Shown piece by piece: positions 1 through 6,979 of a stretch of 55,685 nt of DNA; position 1 is the stretch's first letter, and each line of letters starts with the position of its first letter. Made by a program: the position numbers and the translations under genes. A model generated the notes under the pieces. The model did not search any database. It was not told the DNA's origin and saw nothing but the letters and a program-made list of their open reading frames with translations. This DNA is from CAYUCJ01 sp049282265 (GTDB taxonomy: Bacteria; Desulfobacterota; DSM-4660; Desulfatiglandales; Desulfatiglandaceae). The DNA lies in assembly GCA_049282265.1 (NCBI GenBank), contig JBAPTR010000146.1:1-55685 (forward strand), read 5' to 3'.

Positions 1-41
1 CACTATCCCGGAAGGTGAGACGAAATTGGTAGTTCACCTTG

Positions 42-468
42 ATTGATGGAATCGTAAAAAGCTGGTTTATGCCGCGAGCGGCAGCCTATGAGGTACGAAG
101 AGGAGCCGAACCTGACACTCTTTTTCACACCCTTTCTAAACACTTCGGAGGGGATGGACGCCGATTTGGGGTTTAGCGTAAACTCATAGAAGCTCGTGGG
201 GTTTGGAGACATAAACCCCAAATAGTCGTCCATGCCGGTGTTTGGTGCCAAATGCACTATGAGAAAGGGTCTGAAAGAGACCCTCACACCCTGCTCCTTG
301 ACTCCGGGGGATGAGACGACTTCATTGGAAGTCCGTCCATGGACTTTTTACTGATGGAAACCGAAAAGTGTGATTTTTGTTTTCCATACAAATCAAAGGG
401 TTGCGTTGCACCCCATTGATTTGCGTGCCCGTCCGTGGGCACGATGATGACTTTTTGCGAAGTCATCT
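42..468. repeat. Composite palindromic repeat, copy A (about 425 bp)
   Basis: A non-coding repeat made of two modules. The outer frame starts with TGATGGAATCGTAAAAA at about 44-60, resumes at GTCCGTCC (331) and ends in a perfect palindrome, GATGACTT/AAGTCATC, at about 445-466. Bases 61-330 form a second module, a long imperfect hairpin whose arms lie at about 100-175 and 212-305; the top of the stem pairs ATTTGGGGTTTA with TAAACCCCAAAT. Smaller hairpins follow (GTCC/GGAC near 331-347, GTGCCC/GGGCAC near 425-442). Related copies are at 55403-55685 (same strand), 51555-51716 (opposite strand) and 36474-36524 (terminal part only). Short frames inside it look fortuitous. A MITE-like or REP-like element is the best description; no transposase is encoded. 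Confidence 0.85.
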
Positions 469-539
469 TGCTTTAATGCTGAGAATCGGATATGAAATAA
501 AAGGCATATGACTTAAACCTATAATGAATTGGAGGAGAG

Positions 540-992
540 ATGGCCATCAATAGGATTGCGTGCTGTACTGATTTTTCCGGGAATGCGGAGTTGGCATTTT
601 ACGCTGCCCTGGAAATGGCCGAAAAGTATTCGGCAAAACTGTTTATTGTCCATGTTTTGCCCACCATGATCAACCCTCTCCTGACGGATACTGAATGGGC
701 TTTACCGGAAGAACCGAAAGAAACCCTGATGTCAAACCTTGAAGAACGGATGCAATTGGAGTATGCTGCCGGAATCGCTGAAGGAATTGACTCTGAACTC
801 GTCGTCCTCTATGGGCATGTGTCTTCCGAGATCCTTCGATTCCTTGAAGACCGGCAGATGGATCTGGCGGTAATGGGATCATACGGCTTATCGGGTGCCG
901 GCCTCGTTTTTTTTGGAAGTGTTGCCAAAAGGGTGACCAACAAGGCTCCGTGTTCGGTGATGATCGTTCGGGACCGGGAAAAGAAACATTAG
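540..992 (+). CDS. Universal stress protein, UspA family
   Basis: A 150-residue, single-domain cytoplasmic USP protein. The family fold begins with the strand IACCTDFS at residues 6-13. The ATP-binding signature G-2x-G-9x-G-(S/T) is exact: G113, G116, G126 and S127, followed by a basic stretch. This places it in the nucleotide-binding subgroup (MJ0577-like) rather than the E. coli UspA subgroup that lacks the motif. Such proteins help cells survive starvation or redox stress; the partner cannot be read from sequence. The ATG follows a strong GGAGGAG site at 531-537. It is the first gene after repeat A and lies 44 bp before the dehydrogenase gene on the same strand. Confidence 0.9.
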   Translation: MAINRIACCTDFSGNAELAFYAALEMAEKYSAKLFIVHVLPTMINPLLTDTEWALPEEPKETLMSNLEERMQLEYAAGIAEGIDSELVVLYGHVSSEILRFLEDRQMDLAVMGSYGLSGAGLVFFGSVAKRVTNKAPCSVMIVRDREKKH

Positions 993-1036
993 GATTAGAG
1001 ATAAAATATCGAAACCAAGCAGGAGGTGAGGAAGGC

Positions 1037-1885
1037 ATGGAAATCAGGACCATAGGTGTTGTTGGTGCTGGACAAATGGGGGCTGGCATAGCCCAGGTTG
1101 CTGCAGCGAGCGGTTTTGATGTCATCATGAACGACATCAAGGATGAATTTGTGGAACGGGGTTTTTCAAGCATCGAGAAAAGCCTGGCGAGGATGGTCAA
1201 GAAGGAGAAGATAACAGACGAAAACAGGGGAGAGATCCTGGGCAGAATTCAAGGTTCAATATCCATCGCGGACATGGCCAAAGTCGATTTCGTCGTGGAG
1301 GCGGCAACCGAAAACGAGGGGCTAAAACTGCAGATATTCAAGGACTTGGATAAACAGTGTCAGGAGGAGGTGATTCTTTCCTCCAACACTTCTTCCATTT
1401 CCATTACGAGGATCGCGGGGGTGACACGGCGGCCCCAACTGGTGATCGGGATGCATTTCATGAATCCGGTCCCCATCATGAAACTCGTGGAAATGATCAA
1501 GGGCCTTGCCACTTCCGAGGAGACGTTTCAAGTGACCAGGTCCCTGGTACTGAAAATGGACAAAACACCTGTTCCGGCAAATGATTTCCCCGGATTTATC
1601 AGCAACCGCATCTTGATGCCCATGATCAACGAGGCCGTCTGTGCCTTGTTCGAGGGCGTAGGAACTGTTGAAGATATTGATGCGGTCATGAAGCTCGGCA
1701 TGAACCATCCCATGGGTCCTCTCGCCCTCGCCGATCTCATCGGGCTGGACACCTGCCTTTCCATAATGAAGGTTCTTCATGAAGGCCTTGGAGATGACAA
1801 GTACCGCCCGTGCCCCCTGTTGAAGAAATATGTGGATGCCGGGTGGCTGGGCAGAAAGACCGGAAAGGGTTTTTACTCCTATTAA
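1037..1885 (+). CDS. hbd: 3-hydroxybutyryl-CoA / 3-hydroxyacyl-CoA dehydrogenase
   Basis: A 282-residue NAD-dependent dehydrogenase that interconverts 3-hydroxyacyl-CoA and 3-oxoacyl-CoA in beta-oxidation or butyrate-type metabolism. The Rossmann motif GAGQMG is at residues 10-15. The catalytic His140 sits in GMHFMNP, with the partner Glu152 shortly after; the Ser/Asn substrate-site stretch SSNTSS is at 115-120. The C-terminal half is the all-helical dimerisation domain with NHPMGPL and ends in GRKTGKGFY. Length matches the short bacterial Hbd/PaaH form with no hydratase fusion. The ATG at 1037 is preferred over an upstream in-frame start inside the usp gene because AGGAGGTGAGG precedes it. 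No thiolase or crotonase gene is nearby, so the exact acyl substrate is open. Confidence 0.9.
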   Translation: MEIRTIGVVGAGQMGAGIAQVAAASGFDVIMNDIKDEFVERGFSSIEKSLARMVKKEKITDENRGEILGRIQGSISIADMAKVDFVVEAATENEGLKLQIFKDLDKQCQEEVILSSNTSSISITRIAGVTRRPQLVIGMHFMNPVPIMKLVEMIKGLATSEETFQVTRSLVLKMDKTPVPANDFPGFISNRILMPMINEAVCALFEGVGTVEDIDAVMKLGMNHPMGPLALADLIGLDTCLSIMKVLHEGLGDDKYRPCPLLKKYVDAGWLGRKTGKGFYSY

Positions 1886-1899
1886 AATCTGAGAATGCC

Positions 1900-2541
1900 A
1901 TGATCGCTATCCTAGACTATAAGGCCGGCAATTTGACCAGCGTAAAACGCGCCATGAATATCCTCAATGAGAAGGCCTGCATCACTTCCGATCCGGAGGT
2001 CATCGCCTCCGCCGAGAGGGTCATCTTTCCCGGGGTGGGGGCTGCGGGAAGCGCCATGGCCGATCTCCGGCGAATGGGATTGGATGAGGCCCTCGTAAGG
2101 ACCTATGAAATGGGCAAACCTCTTCTGGGTATCTGCCTAGGGATGCAAATCATTATGGAGCACAGCCATGAGAACAATACGCGTTGTCTGGGGCTGCTAA
2201 AAGGGGAAGTGAAACCCTTTCCAGGAAACTTGCAGGATCCTGATAGGGACGGAAAGCTCAAGGTACCCCATATGGGCTGGAACAGTATTCGTTTCCTCAG
2301 AGATCATATCCTTTTTGAAGATGTGGATCCGGCCGGCCAATTTTATTTCGTGCACGGCTACTATCCTGTTCCCGGTGATGAGGACTGCATCGTCGCCGAG
2401 ACCACCTATGGATTTCCTTTTGCTTCCGTGCTGGCCCTTAACAATCTTGTGGCGGTTCAATTTCACCCGGAAAAAAGCGGCAGACCCGGATTAAAGATGC
2501 TTTCAAATTTCTGTCACTGGGACGGATCAAATCATGCTTAG
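1900..2541 (+). CDS. hisH: Imidazole glycerol phosphate synthase, glutaminase subunit HisH
   Basis: A 213-residue class I glutamine amidotransferase. It hydrolyses glutamine and passes ammonia to HisF in histidine and purine-linked biosynthesis. The catalytic triad is visible: Cys79 in GICLGMQ, and His189 with Glu191 in QFHPEKS. The N-terminus, MIAILDYKAGNLTSV, fits the family start, so the ATG at 1900 is used; an earlier in-frame codon lies within hbd. No good ribosome binding site precedes it. The reading frame overlaps hisF by 8 bases, which implies coupled translation of the two subunits. No other his gene is in the window. Confidence 0.93.
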   Translation: MIAILDYKAGNLTSVKRAMNILNEKACITSDPEVIASAERVIFPGVGAAGSAMADLRRMGLDEALVRTYEMGKPLLGICLGMQIIMEHSHENNTRCLGLLKGEVKPFPGNLQDPDRDGKLKVPHMGWNSIRFLRDHILFEDVDPAGQFYFVHGYYPVPGDEDCIVAETTYGFPFASVLALNNLVAVQFHPEKSGRPGLKMLSNFCHWDGSNHA

Positions 2542-3313
2542 CAGGAGAATTATACCTTGCCTGGATGTTCGTGACGGCAAATTGACCAAGGGTATTCAAT
2601 TCAAGGGGAATGTGGTTATCGGAGACCCGGTTGAGACGGCAGCACGCTACTACGAGGAAGGGGCGGACGAAATCGTGTTCTATGACATCACGGCCTCTTC
2701 GGAGAGTCGTGATATCATGATTGAAACGGTTGAAAAAGTGGCCGAAAGGATCTTTATCCCGTTTTCAGTTGGCGGAGGGATCAGAACGCTGGATGATATG
2801 CGGCGCGTTTTGCTTGCCGGCGCCGAGAAGGTGAGCGTCAATTCCGCTGCCATCCGGGACCCGTCCATTATCGAACGCGGTGCGGAGGCCTTTGGGAGCC
2901 AGTGCATTGTTCTGGGTATGGACGTAAAAAAGGTCGCCGGGACTGAAAAGATTCCCTCCGGTTACGAGATGGTTATCGACGGGGGGCGAACCTATACGGG
3001 ACTGGACGCGCTCGCCTGGGCTCGGAAGGGGGAAAAACTGGGCGCCGGTGAAATATGTCTGAATTCCATCGATGCGGATGGCACACAGGACGGATATGAA
3101 ATTGAACTGACCCGGCTCATTTCTTCTCAAGCAGGGATTCCGGTCATCGCTTCAGGAGGCGCCGGCAAACCGGCCCATCTCGCCGAAGTCCTGACAGCGG
3201 GCATGGCCGATGCGGCTCTGATTGCCTCCATAACCCATTACGGCATGTACTCCATTTCCGATATCAAGGTCTATCTGCGGGAAAGGGGAGTGCCGGTGCG
3301 TTTAACCTGGTAA
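2534..3313 (+). CDS. hisF: Imidazole glycerol phosphate synthase, cyclase subunit HisF
   Basis: A 259-residue (beta/alpha)8 barrel that uses ammonia from HisH to turn PRFAR into IGP and AICAR. The two catalytic aspartates are at the canonical positions, Asp11 (IPCLDVRDG) and Asp130 (LGMDVK). Phosphate-binding loops SVGGGIR (78-84) and ASGGAG near the C-terminus are intact. Length is normal for the family. It overlaps hisH by 8 bases and is followed 6 bases after the stop by a hairpin with a T-run, so the hbd-hisH-hisF transcript probably ends here. hisHF pairs also occur in amidino-sugar pathways, but nothing else here suggests that role. Confidence 0.93.
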   Translation: MLSRRIIPCLDVRDGKLTKGIQFKGNVVIGDPVETAARYYEEGADEIVFYDITASSESRDIMIETVEKVAERIFIPFSVGGGIRTLDDMRRVLLAGAEKVSVNSAAIRDPSIIERGAEAFGSQCIVLGMDVKKVAGTEKIPSGYEMVIDGGRTYTGLDALAWARKGEKLGAGEICLNSIDADGTQDGYEIELTRLISSQAGIPVIASGGAGKPAHLAEVLTAGMADAALIASITHYGMYSISDIKVYLRERGVPVRLTW

Positions 3314-3318
3314 GAGAA

Positions 3319-3338
3319 AGCCGGGAGCCGGCTTTTTT
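3319..3338 (+). terminator. Rho-independent terminator after hisF
   Basis: A 6-bp stem AGCCGG/CCGGCT with a GAG loop is followed directly by a run of T. It starts 6 bases after the hisF stop codon and about 80 bases before the next gene, as expected for an operon end. Confidence 0.85.
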
Positions 3339-3421
3339 ACGCAATGTTTTCCTATTTGCATATTCGGATTTTTTGATGTACCTTCATGATACAGTGAACG
3401 CAGGATCTGGGAGAATAGGTT

Positions 3422-3790
3422 ATGGCAAAGATATTGATTGTAGATGACGAAGAGCATATCCGGTATCTCTACTCCGAGGAGCTGAGCGAAGCGGGATACG
3501 AGGTGATTACGGCTGAAAGCGGTTACAAGCTGTTGGAGAGGATTGAGGAGGAAAAACCCGATCTTGTGGTACTGGATATCAAGATGGTGGATTACAACGG
3601 CCTGGATCTATTGCAGGATATCCGAAACAATTTTTATGATCTGCCCGTTGTCCTCTGCACCGCCTATGACACGTTCAAAGAGGACATGAAATCCATTGCC
3701 GCCGATTTCTATGTCATTAAGTCTTTTGACCTGACAGAACTGAAGAACAAGATCGTCATGGCCCTAGAGGCGAGCAAACAGGCCGAATAG
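3422..3790 (+). CDS. Stand-alone response regulator receiver protein
   Basis: A 122-residue protein that is only a CheY-like receiver domain. The acidic pair D8-D9, the phospho-acceptor D52 (VVLDIKM), the switch residue T80 and the conserved K100 are all present, so it should be phosphorylatable. There is no output domain, so it would act through protein contact or as a phosphorelay intermediate. A GGGAG site lies 9 bases before the ATG. The nearest histidine kinase in the window is at 17710-19530, too far away to assign as its partner. The preceding terminator indicates a separate transcript, and the gene converges on rlmH with a 12-bp gap. Confidence 0.88.
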   Translation: MAKILIVDDEEHIRYLYSEELSEAGYEVITAESGYKLLERIEEEKPDLVVLDIKMVDYNGLDLLQDIRNNFYDLPVVLCTAYDTFKEDMKSIAADFYVIKSFDLTELKNKIVMALEASKQAE

Positions 3791-3802
3791 AAACCCTAAG
3801 GC

Positions 3803-4273
3803 CTATTTATGATAATTTTCCCCCCTCATAATGGTAAAAGCACGGTAGAGTTGTTCCAGGAGAAACAACCGGGTCATTTCGTGTGTGAAAGTAAACCGTG
3901 AAAGGGAAAGGACTTCCTGAGAACCTTTGAGGAGATCAACGGCGATACCCACTGCTCCCCCGATAACAAAAACCAGCCCTTCCTGTTCCGTCACCAGTTT
4001 TTCCATGTGTGAAGCAAATTCCAAAGAATCGTAGGTCTTCCCTTTCCGATCCATGGTGATCAGATATTCGCGCTCGCGGAGTTTTTTCTTGAGGTGACGG
4101 GCTTCCTGCTCCCTGACGGATTGATGGGTGGTGTTTTTTCCTATGGGGGCCGGTTTTGTCTCCACCCAGTCCACAGGGATGTAATGGCGCAGACGATCAA
4201 GATAGAAAGCCTGGCCTTCCTGGAGGAAGCCGGACCTGGTCTGGCCCACAACGATTATTCTGATTCGTGGCAT
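3803..4273 (-). CDS. rlmH: 23S rRNA (pseudouridine1915-N3)-methyltransferase RlmH
   Basis: A 156-residue SPOUT-class methyltransferase that uses SAM to methylate pseudouridine 1915 in helix 69 of 23S rRNA. The trefoil-knot motifs are visible: the glycine-rich VFVIGGAVGI near residues 101-110, and the C-terminal block LEQLYRAFTIMRGENYHK, close to the canonical ending that contacts SAM and the ribosome. Length agrees with the family (about 155). It lies downstream of threonine synthase on the same strand with a gap of 90 bases. Confidence 0.95.
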   Translation of the reverse strand: MPRIRIIVVGQTRSGFLQEGQAFYLDRLRHYIPVDWVETKPAPIGKNTTHQSVREQEARHLKKKLREREYLITMDRKGKTYDSLEFASHMEKLVTEQEGLVFVIGGAVGIAVDLLKGSQEVLSLSRFTFTHEMTRLFLLEQLYRAFTIMRGENYHK

Positions 4274-4363
4274 GGTCTGAATCCTGAGGGATTATTTCGA
4301 AGACTAAAATCCGAGCCTGATGCGGAGATTGGTTAAAATGGGGCATTTTGAAAGTGTGCCCTT

Positions 4364-5851
4364 TTATTTTCTTTTCAGCTCCAGCAGTTCGGCAATCTCG
4401 GCTGTCACGTGATCGACGAGGTTTGTTTTCTGTTCACCCTTCCGGGTGGGGATTTCGAGGTTTTCTCCTCCTATCTCTATCGGCCTGTTTTTGAGTTCCG
4501 GATCGGGGACCACTTCGAAGGCCGGATCAAAACCATCCTCCAGGTACATCTTCTGGAATAGGGCGAACTTGAGGACATGGGCCGTTGAATCGAGAACGCC
4601 TACGTCATCCGGTCCCACGTATCCCAATGCAATGGCCTTTCTAAGACCCGCCAGAGATTCCCCCCCCTGGGTACAGACGATGTTTCCGTTCCGATTGGCT
4701 GTGATCATCGCATCCATGATTTCCTGCTCCGAAACCTGTACCACCCGGACGGTCCTTTCCCCGGCCAACCGATAATATTTTTCAGCCAGTTCAATGACCC
4801 TCGGCATGGATACAGGGTTTCCGATCATCGCAGCCTGGGCCACGCTGGGCCGCACGGACACAGGGACGAATTTCCTCTTTCCGGGCAGTTTCTCCAGGTA
4901 ATAGCGATAAACGGGGTCAGCGTGCTCCGATTGTACCCCTATGATCCCGGGAAGGGCGGAAATGATTCCGGCCTCGTAAAACTTGAGAAAGCCGCTCATG
5001 ACCGCCGTGATATTCCCGGCATTTCCAATGGGGACGACAATCACCTTGTCTTGCACCTCGTAGTCGAAGTCCTGGGCGATTTCAAAGGAAAAAGATTCTT
5101 GTCCCAGGATGCGCCAGCTGTTTTTTGAGTTCAGTAGCGCGACATGATAGTTTTCAGCCAGGGATTCCACCACTTTCATGCAGTCATCGAAGACGCCGGG
5201 CATCTCCAGGACCGTGGCACCGCTTCCCAGGGGTTGGGACAGCTGTTGTGGCGTCACCTTTCCTTTGGGCAACAGGACCGCTGATTTGAGAAAATCGCCC
5301 AGGTAGGAACTGTAAAGCGCCGCCGATGCCGAGGTATCACCCGTGGAGGCGCAGATAGCCAAAATATCCTTGAGCTTCCGGGTTTTGGCCAGGAAGCGAA
5401 TATAACTTAGGGCGCAGGCCATGCCGCGGTCTTTAAAAGAGGCACTGGGATTGAGCCCATCATTCTTGTAATAGAAATCCATCCCCACCAGATTCTGCAG
5501 GCGGCTGTTTGCCCGGACCAAGGGCGTGTGCCCCTCTCCCAGGTAGACGATTTGATCCAAAGGGATGACCGGGGCTATGAATTCATAGTACCGGAATATG
5601 CCCTTGAGCGGCTGGGTGTTCAGCATTCGACGATAATCAAAGATTTTTTGCCAGGTCTTACCTCCCAGTTTGTGGTAGCGTGGCAGGTTCCTGTCCTCCA
5701 GCATGAGTACCTGGCCGCAGCGGGGGCAGGTATAGAGAAGTTCCTGAATGTCAGACTCGGTACCACACCCCAGACAGCGATAGAACATGTCTCCCTCGGG
5801 TTCAGGGATCAAATGGGGTTGTATATCTTCTGGAAATTGATCTGTTTTCAC
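4364..5851 (-). CDS. thrC: Threonine synthase with N-terminal zinc ribbon
   Basis: A 495-residue PLP enzyme of fold type II that converts O-phosphohomoserine to threonine. The PLP lysine is K140 in NPSASFKDRGMA. The first 50 residues carry a rubredoxin-like zinc ribbon, C26-x2-C29 and C42-x2-C45, as found in one group of bacterial and archaeal threonine synthases. The stretches GNAGN (phosphate loop) and TQGGES are also present. The protein starts at a GTG; AAGGA lies 8 bases upstream. It is longer than the compact threonine synthases mainly because of the ribbon and a C-terminal tail. No hom or thrB gene is nearby. Confidence 0.9.
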   Translation of the reverse strand: MKTDQFPEDIQPHLIPEPEGDMFYRCLGCGTESDIQELLYTCPRCGQVLMLEDRNLPRYHKLGGKTWQKIFDYRRMLNTQPLKGIFRYYEFIAPVIPLDQIVYLGEGHTPLVRANSRLQNLVGMDFYYKNDGLNPSASFKDRGMACALSYIRFLAKTRKLKDILAICASTGDTSASAALYSSYLGDFLKSAVLLPKGKVTPQQLSQPLGSGATVLEMPGVFDDCMKVVESLAENYHVALLNSKNSWRILGQESFSFEIAQDFDYEVQDKVIVVPIGNAGNITAVMSGFLKFYEAGIISALPGIIGVQSEHADPVYRYYLEKLPGKRKFVPVSVRPSVAQAAMIGNPVSMPRVIELAEKYYRLAGERTVRVVQVSEQEIMDAMITANRNGNIVCTQGGESLAGLRKAIALGYVGPDDVGVLDSTAHVLKFALFQKMYLEDGFDPAFEVVPDPELKNRPIEIGGENLEIPTRKGEQKTNLVDHVTAEIAELLELKRK

Positions 5852-5914
5852 GGCTTCGTCCTTCTGCCTGGTCGTTCAAATTAAGGGATATTTCTTTTGA
5901 ACGAGATTGATGAA

Positions 5915-6768
5915 TCACTCCATTCCGACCTCTGCATCTGCAACATACAGTTCAACATTCGCAATAGAAAGCAGTTCCATCATAGCCTGAGATGGTGCAC
6001 GGTCCGTAAAGAGGGCATCAATATCGGAAATATGGCAAATACGGACCATGGCATCTCTGCCGAACTTGGTATGATCGGCAACAAGAAAGACCTTCCGGGA
6101 ACTGGCAATGATGGCTTGACCTACCCGTACTTCGCTGTAATCAAAATCAAGAAGCATGCCCTGTCTATCTATCCCGCTGATGCTGATGATCCCAAAATCT
6201 ACACTGAATTGTTTGATAAAATCAATGGTTGCTTCCCCGGTGACACCCCGGTCTCCTCCTCAAACGTTTCCTCCTGCCACAATAACTTCAAAGTCGCCTT
6301 TTTCGCTCAGTATGCAGGCCGCACTCAGGTTGTTGGTGATAATTCGGAGTCCTTTGTGATCAGAAAGAGCCTTGGCCACTTCTTCGGCAGTGGTGCCAAT
6401 ATCAATAAAGAGAGATGCCTCGTCCGGAATGTGCTTTGACAAGGTCCTGGCAATGCGAATCTTGGCCGAAGAACAAAACATCTTCCTGGCCTGATAGGCC
6501 ACGCTTTCCACGCTGGAGGGGAGTCCGGCTCCCCCATGATAGCGGCGCAGCAACCCTGTTTTTACGAGTTCGTTGACGTCACGACGTATGGTTTTGACGT
6601 TTCTGAAAAGTATTTCGCCAGCGCCTCTATAGAAAGAAATCCTTGACTTCTTACCAGTTCAATAATTTCCTTTTTCCGCTGGAGAGCGGACGGATTCCGA
6701 TCTGAATTTTCATTTTCCAGCTTAGACGAGCCATTAATAAGATTATCCAGGGTGATTGTGTCAGACAT
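5915..6768 (-). pseudogene. glpR: Broken DeoR-family repressor, glpR-like
   Basis: Three collinear pieces together reconstruct a full DeoR-family regulator of about 285 residues. The first has the helix-turn-helix start (IIELVRSQGFLSIEALAKYF). It shifts frame at an A-run at 6592-6595 (T-run on the + strand): one extra A would restore KTIRRDVNELVKTG. The second piece (LLRRYHGGAGLPS to FEVIVAGGNV) ends at an in-frame TGA at 6260-6262, where the family usually has Arg, consistent with a CGA to TGA change. The third continues in the same frame through DFGIISISGID and LVADHTKFGRDAM to the normal C-terminus. The start is set by GGAGGG 7 bases before the ATG. It lies divergent from glpA, the usual place of a glycerol repressor. 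A sequencing error could explain the frameshift but not easily both lesions. Confidence 0.85.
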
Positions 6769-6884
6769 CCATTTTCCCTCCGATCCGGACAGTTCTAGAT
6801 GGACACTAAATAACATCCGTGCTGCTGTTTCACAAGGGAAACTTTTATGAGAAAGAATTCACAAATGAAAACAAAAGGCAAATA

Positions 6885-6904
6885 AATGTTCGAATATGAA
6901 AATA
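6885..6904. promoter_or_regulatory. Candidate GlpR-type operator
   Basis: The 20-mer aatgttcgaatatgaaaata matches 19 of 20 positions of the E. coli GlpR operator consensus WATKYTCGWWWWCGAMMATW, recalled from the literature. It lies in the divergent region between the broken repressor and glpA, directly upstream of the proposed glpA promoter. That a Desulfobacterota regulator would use the E. coli consensus is an inference. Confidence 0.5.
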
Positions 6905-6908
6905 TTTC

Positions 6909-6937
6909 TTGATACGAGAACTTTTGAAAGCTAAATT
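6909..6937 (+). promoter_or_regulatory. Candidate sigma-70 promoter for glpAB
   Basis: TTGATA (6909-6914) and TAAATT (6932-6937) are separated by 17 bases. The first matches 5 of 6 and the second 4 of 6 consensus positions. Transcription would begin about 35 bases before the glpA start. The site sits 4 bases downstream of the GlpR-like operator. Confidence 0.4.
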
Positions 6938-6979
6938 TCTTTCTAAAGAACTGTTAGATTGCAGGGAAGGGAAGCAGCA

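Noticed and set aside
3..466. Two - strand small frames (94 and 60 codons) at the left end
   Set aside because: They lie entirely in the palindromic repeat and do not persist in other copies. Such frames are probably annotation artefacts.
520..525. A perfect TATAAT upstream of the universal stress protein gene
   Set aside because: A start site from this box would fall inside the ribosome binding site and no -35 element is at the right distance, so it was not called as a promoter.
6260..6262. TGA in the repressor read as selenocysteine
   Set aside because: The homologous position is Arg, a second lesion breaks the gene upstream, and no SECIS-like hairpin was seen.
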